Under the pieces are notes generated by a model. That model did no database searches. It saw nothing but the letters and a program-made list of their open reading frames with translations, and had not been told where the DNA came from. A stretch of DNA of 64,000 nt. Source: Carya illinoinensis. Lineage: Eukaryota; Streptophyta; Magnoliopsida; Fagales; Juglandaceae. Location of the stretch: positions 51,306,653 to 51,370,652 of the forward strand of contig NC_056752.1 in the NCBI RefSeq assembly GCF_018687715.1, in the 5' to 3' direction. Below are positions 44,944 through 55,489 of the stretch, piece after piece. The first letter of the stretch is position 1; every line of letters begins with the position of its first letter. Position numbers and translations under genes: made by a program.

Positions 44944-46698
44944 TTATTTCTTCCCGCTTTTCTTGAGTCCAGCACCTCCGACGGGTCCCTTCTGTGCCTT
45001 GGCTCTAAGCTCCTTGAGTGCCTACTCATCATACAAGTTGAATCAAATTAAGAATCACTCGAAGAACACTTAAAACGGAAGGTAATACTGAGCCATATAA
45101 CCAACAAATTACCTTTTCCTCTTCCTTCTTCTTCTGAAGATTGGCCAAGTCAACCTGCAGCGAGCAGAAGAAACCAGATTGTGATAATGATATCACACAG
45201 AAAAATCGAACAACACAAAATGTTCCTAAATGCCCCCAAGTAAATGAAAGTCTAATTAATCAATTAACAGTGAGGTCCAAACCATATAATCAGGCATGCT
45301 TAACATAGAGGCAGCCTAGATGCAATTGAAAAGAGTTTTAATACATGCTTAAGAAACAATCGCTGGCAAAGAACTCTATAAGCTCCATTTTCCTTCTAAA
45401 ATAGACTTTGGATAGTGTACCGACAACTAGAAACCTGGTTGATATGGTGTTCTTTTCAAATGGAACAATGTACTCATTCTCATAATATTCAGTAACAACA
45501 GCAAAAGAAACCAAAGTTGGGTGAGGTTACACTTGGAACACAAAGAGCACACAGAGGACCGGTAAACGGAAACACGGGGTATTATTAAGGTACAGTGCAT
45601 GACCATAAAAATTCCAAAGAAACGTATAACTAAGTTCAGATATAAAGTTGGATAAAGTCTAACTTCATCAAGTCACTAGGGAACTCTGAGTAATTTTATA
45701 AAAACATATCCAACTCCAATTCCAACAGACAGAATTAATCCAGACTACGAATAAACCAAACAAATGAAGAAACAGCACAATCAAGGGCAGGAATTCAGAA
45801 GATCCAAAAAAGGGCCTGTTTTCCAGTGTAAAAAATTATAGACATGCGACACTATTATCGGTTTGCAATATATGAGCTAAACACCGAACATGCACAAATC
45901 AAGAAAAGAAATCAAATAATCAAAGCACTTGATAAGCAGAGGTTTGTTATAACAGAGGAGTGGATAGATACGTACTATTTCATGCAAAAGTGAAGTTTCT
46001 AGCTCAAAATTAGAAGCCCTTACAGTTTAAAAACGTTTGCAAATTCAAAATTTCCCTTTCCTAATTCCTATGATTAGTACAAAATTTGAAACTTTATGGG
46101 CTCTTTTTCTGCTTAACTTTTTTCTTAGTTGTAAAATTATAATTTTTTGTTTGTATGCATAAATATATACGACATTTAGATACTTCAAGAATTATAAATT
46201 AATTGCCGCCACTTAAATTTTTTAAGAAAAATCACCTTTTCTATATTCTATATGTTCCTAAGTAACCAAACAGACAGCCGGGATTTCAGAAGAAAATCTC
46301 CGAAACAAACGAAATATCAGCATCGGTCCAAGGCTCAAGCAATAAAACCCCTCTATCTCAGCGAAGTTGGATTATTGCCATGCTAGATAGATGACTTATC
46401 GATTAAAGCTACAAGCTTTGAAAAATAATTCTGTGAAATTTCAATAAATTTAAAATAGTACCTCGTCGTATTCTTTCTTGTCGGACTTGGGTTGCTTCAA
46501 AGGCTTTGCCTTTCCACCTACAAAACCCAAAAAACCACTAATTTATTTTTCACACGAAGCAGTTAAAGAACCGAACAAAATCTAGGGCTTTTTCCTCCTA
46601 ACTAACAGAAAAACACGGAGACCTTAAATAAATTGAGAATCAAAATCTAACGAATCTAGGGTTTCAAAGAGAGGGACCCCACCTTGCTTAGACGACAT
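44944..46698 (-). CDS. TMA7: Translation machinery-associated protein 7
   Basis: Small, highly charged ribosome-associated protein conserved across eukaryotes, with an unresolved role in translation. Four minus-strand exons, 46698-46683, 46517-46462, 45154-45113 and 45021-44944, give 63 residues in frame. The sequence begins MSSKQGGKAKPLKQPKSDKK, continues EYDEVDLANLQKKKEEEK and ends KAQKGPVGGAGLKKSGKK, matching the family throughout and at its usual length of about 64. The first exon codes only five complete codons. A telobox-like TAGGGTTT lies in intron 1 at 46657-46664, a common feature near starts of plant translation genes. Each intron has normal GT-AG ends. Confidence 0.95.
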
Positions 46699-46904
46699 GA
46701 CTGCGATCAAGGACTGCGGTCTGGTCCGGACTCTGGATGCGTCAGCTAAATCGGAGCCGGGAAGAGAGAGCCCTGAACTTTTGACGCAAAAATTTACGAC
46801 TCCACGGATCAAGAAAGAGAGAATAGGATTATATAAACAGAACGGGTGGGACTTGCACGTGCTACGTTCGTGATCGCTTGCCTTTATTATTGTAAGAATT
46901 TGGA

Positions 46905-47078
46905 ATGAAAAAATATAGTTGTAAGTATAATTGTGTATTAATCTGTGTATTAATATAATGTGATTGGTAAAAATGTAAATTTTATTAAAAATAGTATTAA
47001 TTTAAATTTTAAGTATAAATAAATTAGTATTATTATACAGATTAGTACGAGATTGTGGTTGTACGTAGCAAAATTCTT
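46905..47078. mobile_element. Palindromic MITE family B (copy 2)
   Basis: An AT-rich element with near-complementary ends (the GTATTAATCTGTGTATTAAT region against the inverse of TTATACAGATTAGTACGAGA). It shares the interior TAATTTAAATTTTAAGTATA with the copies at 54063 and 61593. It lies just upstream of TMA7. Confidence 0.6.
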
Positions 47079-47249
47079 GAAATGTGAATGACTATTACAA
47101 CCTCCTCTGTCCTTTCTCTGTATGCAATTTATTTCCTTGTGGACAGGGAAATGTTGGCAAATTAGTGCTTTTGGGCGGGTGATAATGTCGTAAATTTAGA
47201 AGGAACGTTGTCTAAAAATAACTACTTTCTTCAAAATTCACCCCTCGAT

Positions 47250-47545
47250 CTAAATTTCACAACTAATTTTGGTTGTAATCAGTGTAAGCAAAAGCCAAGC
47301 AAGAACAGAAGAACACAAAAGAAATTCGTGATTTTCCATTTTTCCAATTCCTGGTAGTCCAGTAGGCGTATCCCTTTCCACCAAATGATCACAGGCAAGT
47401 AGTGTAGAAGTACCATCCATGCTGTAAGCAGTGGTCATGAAGGTAAAAGAACCTTTGGCCGGGATGCTTTCGCGCTTATCCACCAAGTTAGCGGTCAAAC
47501 ATGCAGAGCTTTCACGTTCAGTACTCCTGGTTTCATCAGCTTACA
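47250..47545 (-). pseudogene. Relic S-domain fragment of a receptor-like kinase
   Basis: The minus strand carries IPAKGSFTFMTTAYSMDG, the counterpart of [17 protein letters not shown] in the adjacent receptor kinase. After a frame shift it has sequence matching the ACTGGACTA and GAATTGGAAAAATGG parts of the S-domain. A further piece at about 47255-47320 corresponds to the PAN-domain segment [12 protein letters not shown], although several hundred bases normally separate these regions. It is therefore a shifted, internally deleted duplicate lying 3' of the intact gene. Confidence 0.65.
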
Positions 47546-47779
47546 TCCATCTGCATTTTGCTAATTACAACTTTGCCTGTACTAAAATAGTAAAATATTC
47601 CAACCTGACTGAATGTATCATCAGCTTACATCCGTGCATTTGAATCCAAAATAACAAAAGCCCAGAATGATTTGAAATAAGCTTTGCCAACGTACACAAA
47701 TCCACATAACTTATATATCAGGTTCTAAAATTTCTTAAGACTTTTGTTGTGGCTGCGTTGATGAAGAATCAGTGCCATT

Positions 47780-50700
47780 TCATCTGGCTTCCATCTCTGA
47801 AATTGATGCGTTATTTGAATTAAAATTCTCCAACTTGCTCTCTGGCAAACTCATGTTGATGTAAAATGCTGATTGTTTTGGTGGAGGTAGAGAAACAGAA
47901 TAATTAGTGAGCATGGAGGCAACATCCGACATGGATGGCCTATCTGTTGGACTGTCTTGTACGCAGAGAAGACCTACGTGAATGCACCTCAAAACTTCCT
48001 TCGCATCACGGGAATTGCCCAATATTGCTGGATCTGCAATCTCCAAGCATCTTCCTTCGTTCCACAATTCCAATACCTGAAAAAAAAAGGAAGAAGAAAT
48101 GTCAAGGTTTCATTTTGAGCACATATGAAGTTGTCTCATAGATAGAAAGCTAGGTAAAAGGATCGCATAACATTGGAACTTACATATCCTACAAGGCTTG
48201 AGCCTTTTTCAGGATGACAAAAACTGTTATTCCTCTTGCCACTGACAATTTCTAGCAGTAATACTCCTAAGCTGAATACATCAGATTTTGCTGAAAACGT
48301 TCCTCTCAATACATACTCGGGAGACATATAGCCACTGTATAACAGTTCAGCAAAAACTTTGTCTTTAGGGACTGATATATGCATGCATGAATACACAAGC
48401 ATACTTAATTATGTACTTACTGTGTTCCAACAACTCTCTTTGTCATTGCTTCAGATTCATCTTTTCCAAATATTCTAGCCATGCCAAAATCAGATATCTT
48501 TGGGTTCATCTCAGCATCAAGCAAGATGTTACTAGCTTTCAGATCTCTATGCACTATTTTCAATCTTGAAAATTGATGAAGGTAAAGAAGTCCTTGAGCA
48601 ATTCCTTGAATGATGTTGAAGCGTTTTGTCCAATCTAATAAATTCTTTTTCATAGGATCTGTGTAGAAGCAATTTGTGAATGTTAGGACGAATATTGCCT
48701 TTTTTTTTTCCTTTTTCAGTGAAAAAAAAAAATCAGTGAAATAATATAAGCACTAAAATTTGTCAACCGAAGAGAAAGAAATCCAAGCTTTTGTTGCACA
48801 TGTACTCATATATCAGCATCTTCTCTTCTCTTTGAATGCAGCACCCAACAAGTCTAACGAGATTAGTGTGTTGCAGCTTGGCAATTAGCATAAGTTCATT
48901 CTTGAATTCCTCTACTCCTTGTCTAGAATTTCTAGAGAGCCTCTTTATTGCAACTTCTTGACCATCAGGTAATATTCCCTGAAAAACAACTAACAAATTA
49001 CGTATAATACAACAACTTATCAGTAGTTCTCGAATCATTTTATTCTAAAGGGTCTCTGCAGGATACCTTATAAACGGGTCCATAACCACCTTCTCCAAGC
49101 TTACTTGAAGTCGCGAAATTGCTTGTGGCTGTTGATATGCTTTCAAAGCTGAAAAATTGTAGCATTCCGCCCTTCTTCCTGCCTACTGCGAGTTTCTTTC
49201 TCTTCCTAGGATCGATAGCTTGTGTTGTGCTACTACTACTAGCTTCTAGCTCATATAGCAAGATTTCTTGCTCTGCTTCACCCTCCCCTATCAATCAAAT
49301 TGGAAAATTCAAACAGAAAGTGGTTAGTAATATACTAATTACTAACCAACCGCCTCCAGACGTAGTTGTAATTAGTTCTTTAAGATTACCTTTTTCTCTG
49401 CTTTTTCTTTGGATGAAATTGTATAGTAAGTACAGAACCATTAAAATTACAAATCCAGTCCCGGATGACACAAGGCCCACAAGCCATATCCACCTCTTTG
49501 CTGCAGTAACAAACAATAGTTGCCACCATTATTCTATATGCAGAATACATCTGTGTGCTTGTGTGCGTTTTGAGTAGGGTTGTTTTCTAGATAATAATTA
49601 AGTTATTAGGGAAGGCTTCCATATTTCTTGTCTATGTTTACAGTGAATCCTGAACGATTGTCACAGATGAGGTAAACTTACCTTTTTCTGGTGTTAGAAC
49701 ATAGATCTCCCTGCTATAAGAATAATTGCTTTCTTTGAAATTTACTCCCTTGATCCAAATTGTACAGCTGGTTTGGTTGTAATCCGTGTAAGCATAAGCA
49801 ATGCAAGAACAATTATTCAAGCACTCTACCTGACAATCGAAGAGACTCAAGTTGTAATTTCCATTAAAATGGAATCCTTCACCAGACATGGCACCTTTTC
49901 TTCGCTCGAACCGATTATTAGGCTTCCTGCAGTCGGGGAATTGTTGTTTTATACAGCCGAGACTGTATTTATAGGAACAAGCACCGGCACCGTCACCAAA
50001 AGGTGCCTGCCCTGATATCTCCTGTATTTCACCTATGGGATCTATCATAAATCCTGATATACTACGATTGTTATAGGATGAATATACGAAATATCTTTCA
50101 TCTTCATTGGAGATGCAGCTAAAATTGTAGATACTGCTGTTGAATCTCAAAAACTCAAAATGGCCGTTTTGCCAATTCCCGCTAGTCCAGTAGAGGTTCC
50201 CTTCACGCCAAATGATCAACTGACTTGCATTATCCATGTTGTAACCAGTAGTGAGGGTGAAAGAACCTTTGGCAGGGCTGTTTTCGCTTATCCATGAAGT
50301 TAGTGCCCAAATTTCCATAGTTTTCATCTTCACTCCTAGTTTCATGCCTGGCAAAATCGTATCTGTAGGATAATCAAAACTTTGCCACAAAATCTGCTCA
50401 CTCAATGATCCATCTGAATATAGCTCTCTCAATACAAAGTTGCCTGAATCCAGCAGCATGGCACTAGCATTCTTTGCTGCTTCAACAAAATTTGACACAA
50501 GAATGTTACTGCCTCCACTGTGTGAAATGATCAACCTGCCAGATTCATCAACCATAAGAACACCAGAGTTGTCAGCAACTGGGTTGTCTCGGTTAGCAAC
50601 CCACACCACCTTTTTGTTGGCAACAAACTCGACTCTGTCAGTGTCATCGGCTATGTTGTACAGAATTCCCACATACCGGTTTCTTGAAGTGCCTGGACTG

Positions 50701-50918
50701 AAAAATTCCAACCTGAATGTCTCATCAGCTGAGACCAGGTGCTCCCCATCTCTAAGCTTCTGGCCTTGTGCCAATACATCTGTGTCGGAATGACCGTGTC
50801 TAATTAGGAAGAAATAAAACAGGCTCAAAAAGATGATAAAGTCTCTTCCTTTGGTGGGCATCAGTGGAGAATTTTTCAGACGATAAATGAGTTGTTGAAA
50901 ATTGTAATTGATTGCCAA
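47780..50918 (-). CDS. G-type lectin S-receptor-like Ser/Thr protein kinase (intact)
   Basis: Plasma-membrane receptor kinase. Seven minus-strand exons: 50918-49682, 49500-49390, 49287-49067, 48978-48768, 48658-48421, 48334-48184 and 48076-47780. They sum to 2466 nt, 821 residues, in frame. A signal-anchor-like start ([13 protein letters not shown]) is followed by the bulb-lectin domain ([20 protein letters not shown]), the S-locus region ([30 protein letters not shown]), and a PAN domain ([20 protein letters not shown]). A transmembrane helix is encoded by exon 2. The kinase begins at [14 protein letters not shown], with VAIK lysine 535, HRDLKASN at 630-637 and DFG at 651-653. All catalytic residues are present, and it is an RD kinase. 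The subgroup resembles Arabidopsis CES101. In the lectin domain the usual GIWYN reads GILYN, followed by an extra segment ([12 protein letters not shown]). Ligand unknown. Confidence 0.92.
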
Positions 50919-51423
50919 TCGTTTACAGCTAACCCGCTGGCTTTATTTATTAACGTCGCTGTTGAGGTATGAAATTAATATTTTTTGTATATTAATTGCC
51001 AATCACTAGAAGCTGAGATTGCCAATTCAGTTACGTATGTGAAAGGAGGGTCAAACCCGGAAACTGAAAAATCTAAGAAAAAATTATATTATAAATCTTT
51101 TTTAAATATTTTTTTTTTCTAAAATTCCTTGGGTTGCTCTGGTCTACTAGACTACTTGGATTCATCCTTGCAATATTAATTCATAAATTCAAAGACCAGA
51201 TATTCTTCTTTGTCCCCATTAACCCTATAAATTTATCTTGGAAAATTGGACTTTCTAACAAATTCGACGAGTAACGATCCCGTAAATTTTATCTTTTGGA
51301 CTTTCTCGTCTGCATGGGAGAAAAACATGGAGACGTTGCGTTGTAGATTCAAAGGTCAGATATGCTTCTTTGCCCCCACCTGGATAGTTGAACTTTCTCA
51401 CAAATTGAAAGAGTAACGTTGAC

Positions 51424-51643
51424 CCGTTTGGATAATTAAACTATTTTATCTCTGTCACATTTTATTATTATAATTTTTTAAATTTTCACATAAAATATAA
51501 TAAAAAAATATATTAAATAATTCATCTTTTTTAAATTGCAAAATAATAATAATATTAAAAAATAATATTTTAATAATATTTTATTCAACTTTTAACTTTT
51601 ATTTAAAATTATTTTATCTTATCTCACTATCTAAACCGCACCT
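51424..51643. mobile_element. MITE, TTTGG-end family, short form
   Basis: Ends CCGTTTGGATAATTAAAC and the inverse of ATCTCACTATCTAAAC are complementary. The interior ATTTTTTAAATTTTCACATA and AATAATATTTTATTCAAC is shared with other copies. Confidence 0.65.
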
Positions 51644-51892
51644 AGACTTTTTTTCTTCTCTTCATGAGAGAAAAACTTGGAAAAAGCATATTTTGGAAAC
51701 AACTCTAAATTTTTTTCCTAATCAATTAGCTCCAAACTTGAACCTTGTATTCCCTATACATTTTTGACAGCATTAATTGTAATACCCCATAATGATTGAC
51801 AAGTGTAGGTGTGTATAGGATTTTACGTGCTCGAAAATAAGAAATTTTTATTCTTTATAATGGTTTGAATGATACTCCAACTATATCATTAA

Positions 51893-53757
51893 AGGAGTAA
51901 ACCGTCCGGAGAGGTTTGACAAGAGAAGCTCCTCCTTCTCTCTAGAAGAAAAAAGGAGTAAACTGTCCGGGGAGGGGGGGGAGCCGAAGCTTCCCCCTCC
52001 CTCCAATCCCTCCAATCCCTTTGTTAGTTTTTTCTGCTTTTTTCTGCTAGTTTCCGTTCATCAATAAGCGTCGGTTGGCGGTGATCATGGTGGCCTGAAA
52101 GTTCTCAATACATGGTCAAGGATGCTGGAGCCGTCTACCTTTTTTCTCATTCGGACGTGATGAAGGCAGTTTATACGATGAAGCTCCTGGGCTTTGACGT
52201 TGTAGGGATACTGGAGCCTTCTATCATTGTTACCTCACTTGGACGTGATGAAGATGTCTTTATACGATGGAGTGGAGGGCTTGGACGTTGTTGTTTGGCT
52301 GTGAATGCGTTTTGTTTTCAAAGAGGGACCATCATGGAAATCCACGTAGCTGGGCGTGGTGGTGAAGGGAAGGGTCTCAATGCGAGTAGAGCCAAGGTTT
52401 TATGTGCTCAGCAGCTACGGTATGCATGTAGATTTAGGGTATTTCCCGCGGGGTTTAGTGGCTCTGTTTTATCCATGAAAAACAGAGATGGTTTTCGGGA
52501 GGCTCGCTGGATTGCATGGGAGTTTTCAAGGAGCTTTCTGAGGTAAAGCCAGGCGGTACGCATGGAGGAGATCCTCGTGGAAGGTGGTCGGAATGGGGGG
52601 TGACGCAGCTGGTTTCGTTTTGCTGTTTTCAGTGTTTCTTTATTTAGTTTTCTGTTTCTGAGTTCATTTCTGTTTAGTTTTCGTTTTGCTGTTTCCAGTG
52701 TTTCTTTTGTATTTGTTTCTTTGTATTAGTTAGTACTGTATTTGCTTTTATTTCATAGTATGGAAAATAAGGCCCTCGACAGCAGTGGGTAGGAGGGAAG
52801 AGTGCCACCCACCGCGGCGTTCAGGATGGCCTAGCCTGCTGTAGCAGTGTTTTCAGCGGGAGATGAAAACGTGGTGGGTGTTGCTCAGATGCTTGCTGTT
52901 AGTAGCTGCTCAAAGTAGAGCTGCTCAGTAGCTTGCGATTCGATGCTTGCTGTACGTAGTTGCTCAGAAGTTTGTTGTGAGTAGCTGCTGTATGTAGCTG
53001 CGCAAATGGTTGACAGTGGGGCAAAACGTGTTTTGCTCAGAGTATGCGAAGGTGCGCTGTCGGGGCATACGGGTGTCATGTGCTGTTAGTGCCGTAGTCG
53101 TACGTACAGTGTAGTGGAAGGATATTGAAAATTGCTCAGAGTATGCTGTAGTCGTACTTACGTGCCGTACAGCACGTGGTGGGTGCTTGCTGTTGTGGGG
53201 GCCATTAGTGTTTTTACCCGAGTGAGGTAATGAGCTGCTTGATCGGACATAATCCGGGGTAAGAGTTGATCGAGAGTGGCGGGCGATGTTATGGCTGGTG
53301 ATCGTATGATCGGTCTCTATAGTAGCGGCTGTTTGTCCATGCGTGAGCTGGGTGCTCGTGCCGTTCTGGGCTCGTGTAGCTGATGCCTGTGGTAGGTGTC
53401 CTGTCGGGGTTCAGGCCGGTGCTTAGGGTTTTGTTTTATGTGTTGCTTTACATTGTAGTTTTCTTTTTAGTTATTAGTATCGTGGTATTGGGCTATTGGA
53501 CTTGGTGTCCATAGTAACAGCGTGCTGTACTCCATCTCCCTGGGAGGATGGAGGGGGTCTTTCCTCTTTGTTAATACAGAGCGCTATCTTCTCTCGCTTA
53601 AGAGAGATTCAGAAGTTAAGACAATATCCGCTACTATATGTGCGGGGATGCTTCAGAGCAGATGCGTAGGTTGACTTATAGTCTAGTTTTCCTGTATTGA
53701 TAAGTCACACTTGTAACTTCGGTTTATTGATGAATTCAATGATCTATTTTCAAAAAA
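51893..53757 (+). mobile_element. 1.87-kb LINE-like/non-autonomous retroposon with 14-bp target duplication
   Basis: AACTATATCATTAA occurs at 51879-51892 and again at 53758-53771, directly abutting a short A tail (CAAAAAAAA). This is the signature of target-primed retroposition. The element begins AGGAGTAAACCGTCCGG, and a diverged second copy of that start follows at 51954. The body is GC-richer than its surroundings. It carries one 144-residue frame but no recognisable reverse transcriptase, endonuclease or RNase H. It may be a non-autonomous LINE derivative or a retroposed noncoding transcript. Confidence 0.7.
52112..52546 (+). CDS. 144-residue frame inside the retroposon, function unknown
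   Basis: An open frame (start MVKDAGAVYLFSHSDVMKAV) within the retroposon at 51893-53757. The N-terminal half spans an imperfect tandem duplication of about 82 nt that is read in two different frames, so it is not a conserved repeat at protein level. No domain is recognised. It may be a decayed ORF1-like product or simply a chance frame in GC-richer sequence. Confidence 0.25.
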   Translation: MVKDAGAVYLFSHSDVMKAVYTMKLLGFDVVGILEPSIIVTSLGRDEDVFIRWSGGLGRCCLAVNAFCFQRGTIMEIHVAGRGGEGKGLNASRAKVLCAQQLRYACRFRVFPAGFSGSVLSMKNRDGFREARWIAWEFSRSFLR

Positions 53758-54062
53758 AACTATATCATTAATTAATTCTTTTTAAATATGGTCTTATGGT
53801 GTCTCGACCCTTCCCTTGATCTAACAACATTATTGATCAAAGAAATATGGTCTGACCAGCTTGCTTCTTTCTCTGCGACGGATAATTTGAATGAACATCC
53901 GGGTTGCATTCATCGATCTCTGCCTTTACAGGCTCAATATGATTAAAAAAAAAAAATCGCCCTGTTCTGCATGAGCAATGAACCTCTAGCGTCTCTGACA
54001 ACTTCAATGCAAGCTTGAATTAATTCCAAAATGTTATACACATTTAGAATGGTTTCAAGAAT

Positions 54063-54234
54063 GGAAAAATATAATTGCAAGCACAATTGTGCATTAATCT
54101 GTGCACCAATGTAATGTGATTGGTTAAAAAGTAGATTTTATTGAAAACAGTGTTAATTTAAATTTTAAGTATAAATAAATCAGTATTGGTACACAGATTA
54201 GTGCATGACTGTGCTTGTATGTAGCAAAACTCTT
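54063..54234. mobile_element. Palindromic MITE family B (copy 3)
   Basis: The best-preserved copy. GCAAGCACAATTGTGCATTA at the left and the inverse of TAGTGCATGACTGTGCTTG at the right are long inverted repeats. The interior TGATTGGTTAAAAAG and TAATTTAAATTTTAAGTATA is shared by the family. Confidence 0.7.
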
Positions 54235-54859
54235 CAAGAATAAATCGAATGATTGGGATGAAATAGTTATGGACAAAAAGCTCATATTTGAATCTCCCAT
54301 TGTAATGTATAAACACCAAAAAGAAAAAAGTATTGACGGTTGGAAACCCTCCAAGTATGAAATGTGCATGTGAACATGCAGTCTCCCACCGTTCAAAAGA
54401 AGCTTCCCATTAGTCCTAAATGGTTACAGCAACCCCTCAACAGTTAAGGATAGTTGCTGAAAATTTCTTGTTTGTCAACTATGGTGGCTACGTTAAGTAG
54501 ACTTTTTCTATAAAAGGAGATCATTTGTAATGGTGTAAACAATCTTCACTAAGGTGAGCGATCAAAGCAGAGGGTTGAGGGCGAAATATAGGTTCTGGAA
54601 AAACCCAAAATAGAAGGGCTTTTGAGATATAGAGAACTTACTTATGAGTGTTTGTAATTTTGTACAAATATATTGAAAATACTGAATTTCTGCTTCAGTG
54701 GACGTAGGCAAGTTGTCGAACCACTTAAGTATTGTCTTTCTATCGTCTTGTATAATTTTTAGACAGACTAGATGTACAACACTGACAACATTTTCAAACT
54801 GAGAATGAGTAATTCAAATAAATCAACCACCCAACTATACAATAACATATACCAATATT

Positions 54860-55474
54860 CAATGGCGGAGTTGGGGCGGGGGGTCAATGGCCTCCTACAA
54901 ATTTGAAAAAAAAAAATATGTGTTAATTTTTTTGATTTAATAAAATAATATTAATTTATCATTTATTAACCCCTCTGCTAAAGATTATTTTGGCCCTTCT
55001 ATAAAATTTCATCTGATATAAAAATAAAATAAATAAAACACATCTCATATAAAATAAAATACATAATTTTTATTATAAATAAAAAAAATTCTAACTATAA
55101 CTAGTAGTATTTCTAACATATTTCCATTCTCTATATTGAAAAAGAAATAGTTAAGAATTTTGATTTAGATTCAATATTTGTTGATTTTGTTTGTTTAAAA
55201 GAATGCAAGTTACAATTTTAGATACTTTGTATTTTTTTGTTTAATATATTTGTATGAATGTCTTTATATTATTTCAATAATATATTGTTCTTGACATATC
55301 AAATATTTTTTTAATATATAAGTTGTATTAAACATATTTTTTTTATTGCAAATCTTTATATTAGGTTATTATATATCGTAAAAAAAATTATATAAAAGTA
55401 AAACAAAAAATATTTTACATATATTATTTTAGTTTTATTTGACCCCATAAAATAAATTTCTGGCTCCGACACTG
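54860..55474. mobile_element. hAT-type MITE, 615 bp, with 8-bp target duplication
   Basis: The left end CAATGGCGGAGTTGG and the inverse of the right end, CAGTGTCGGAGCCAG, are hAT-like terminal inverted repeats. The flanks CCAATATT (54852-54859) and TCAATATT (55475-55482) match at seven of eight bases, the duplication length expected for hAT. The AT-rich interior has no transposase. It ends just before the stop codon of the second receptor kinase at 55490, so it probably lies in that gene's 3' UTR. Confidence 0.75.
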
Positions 55475-55489
55475 TCAATATTGGTGTAT

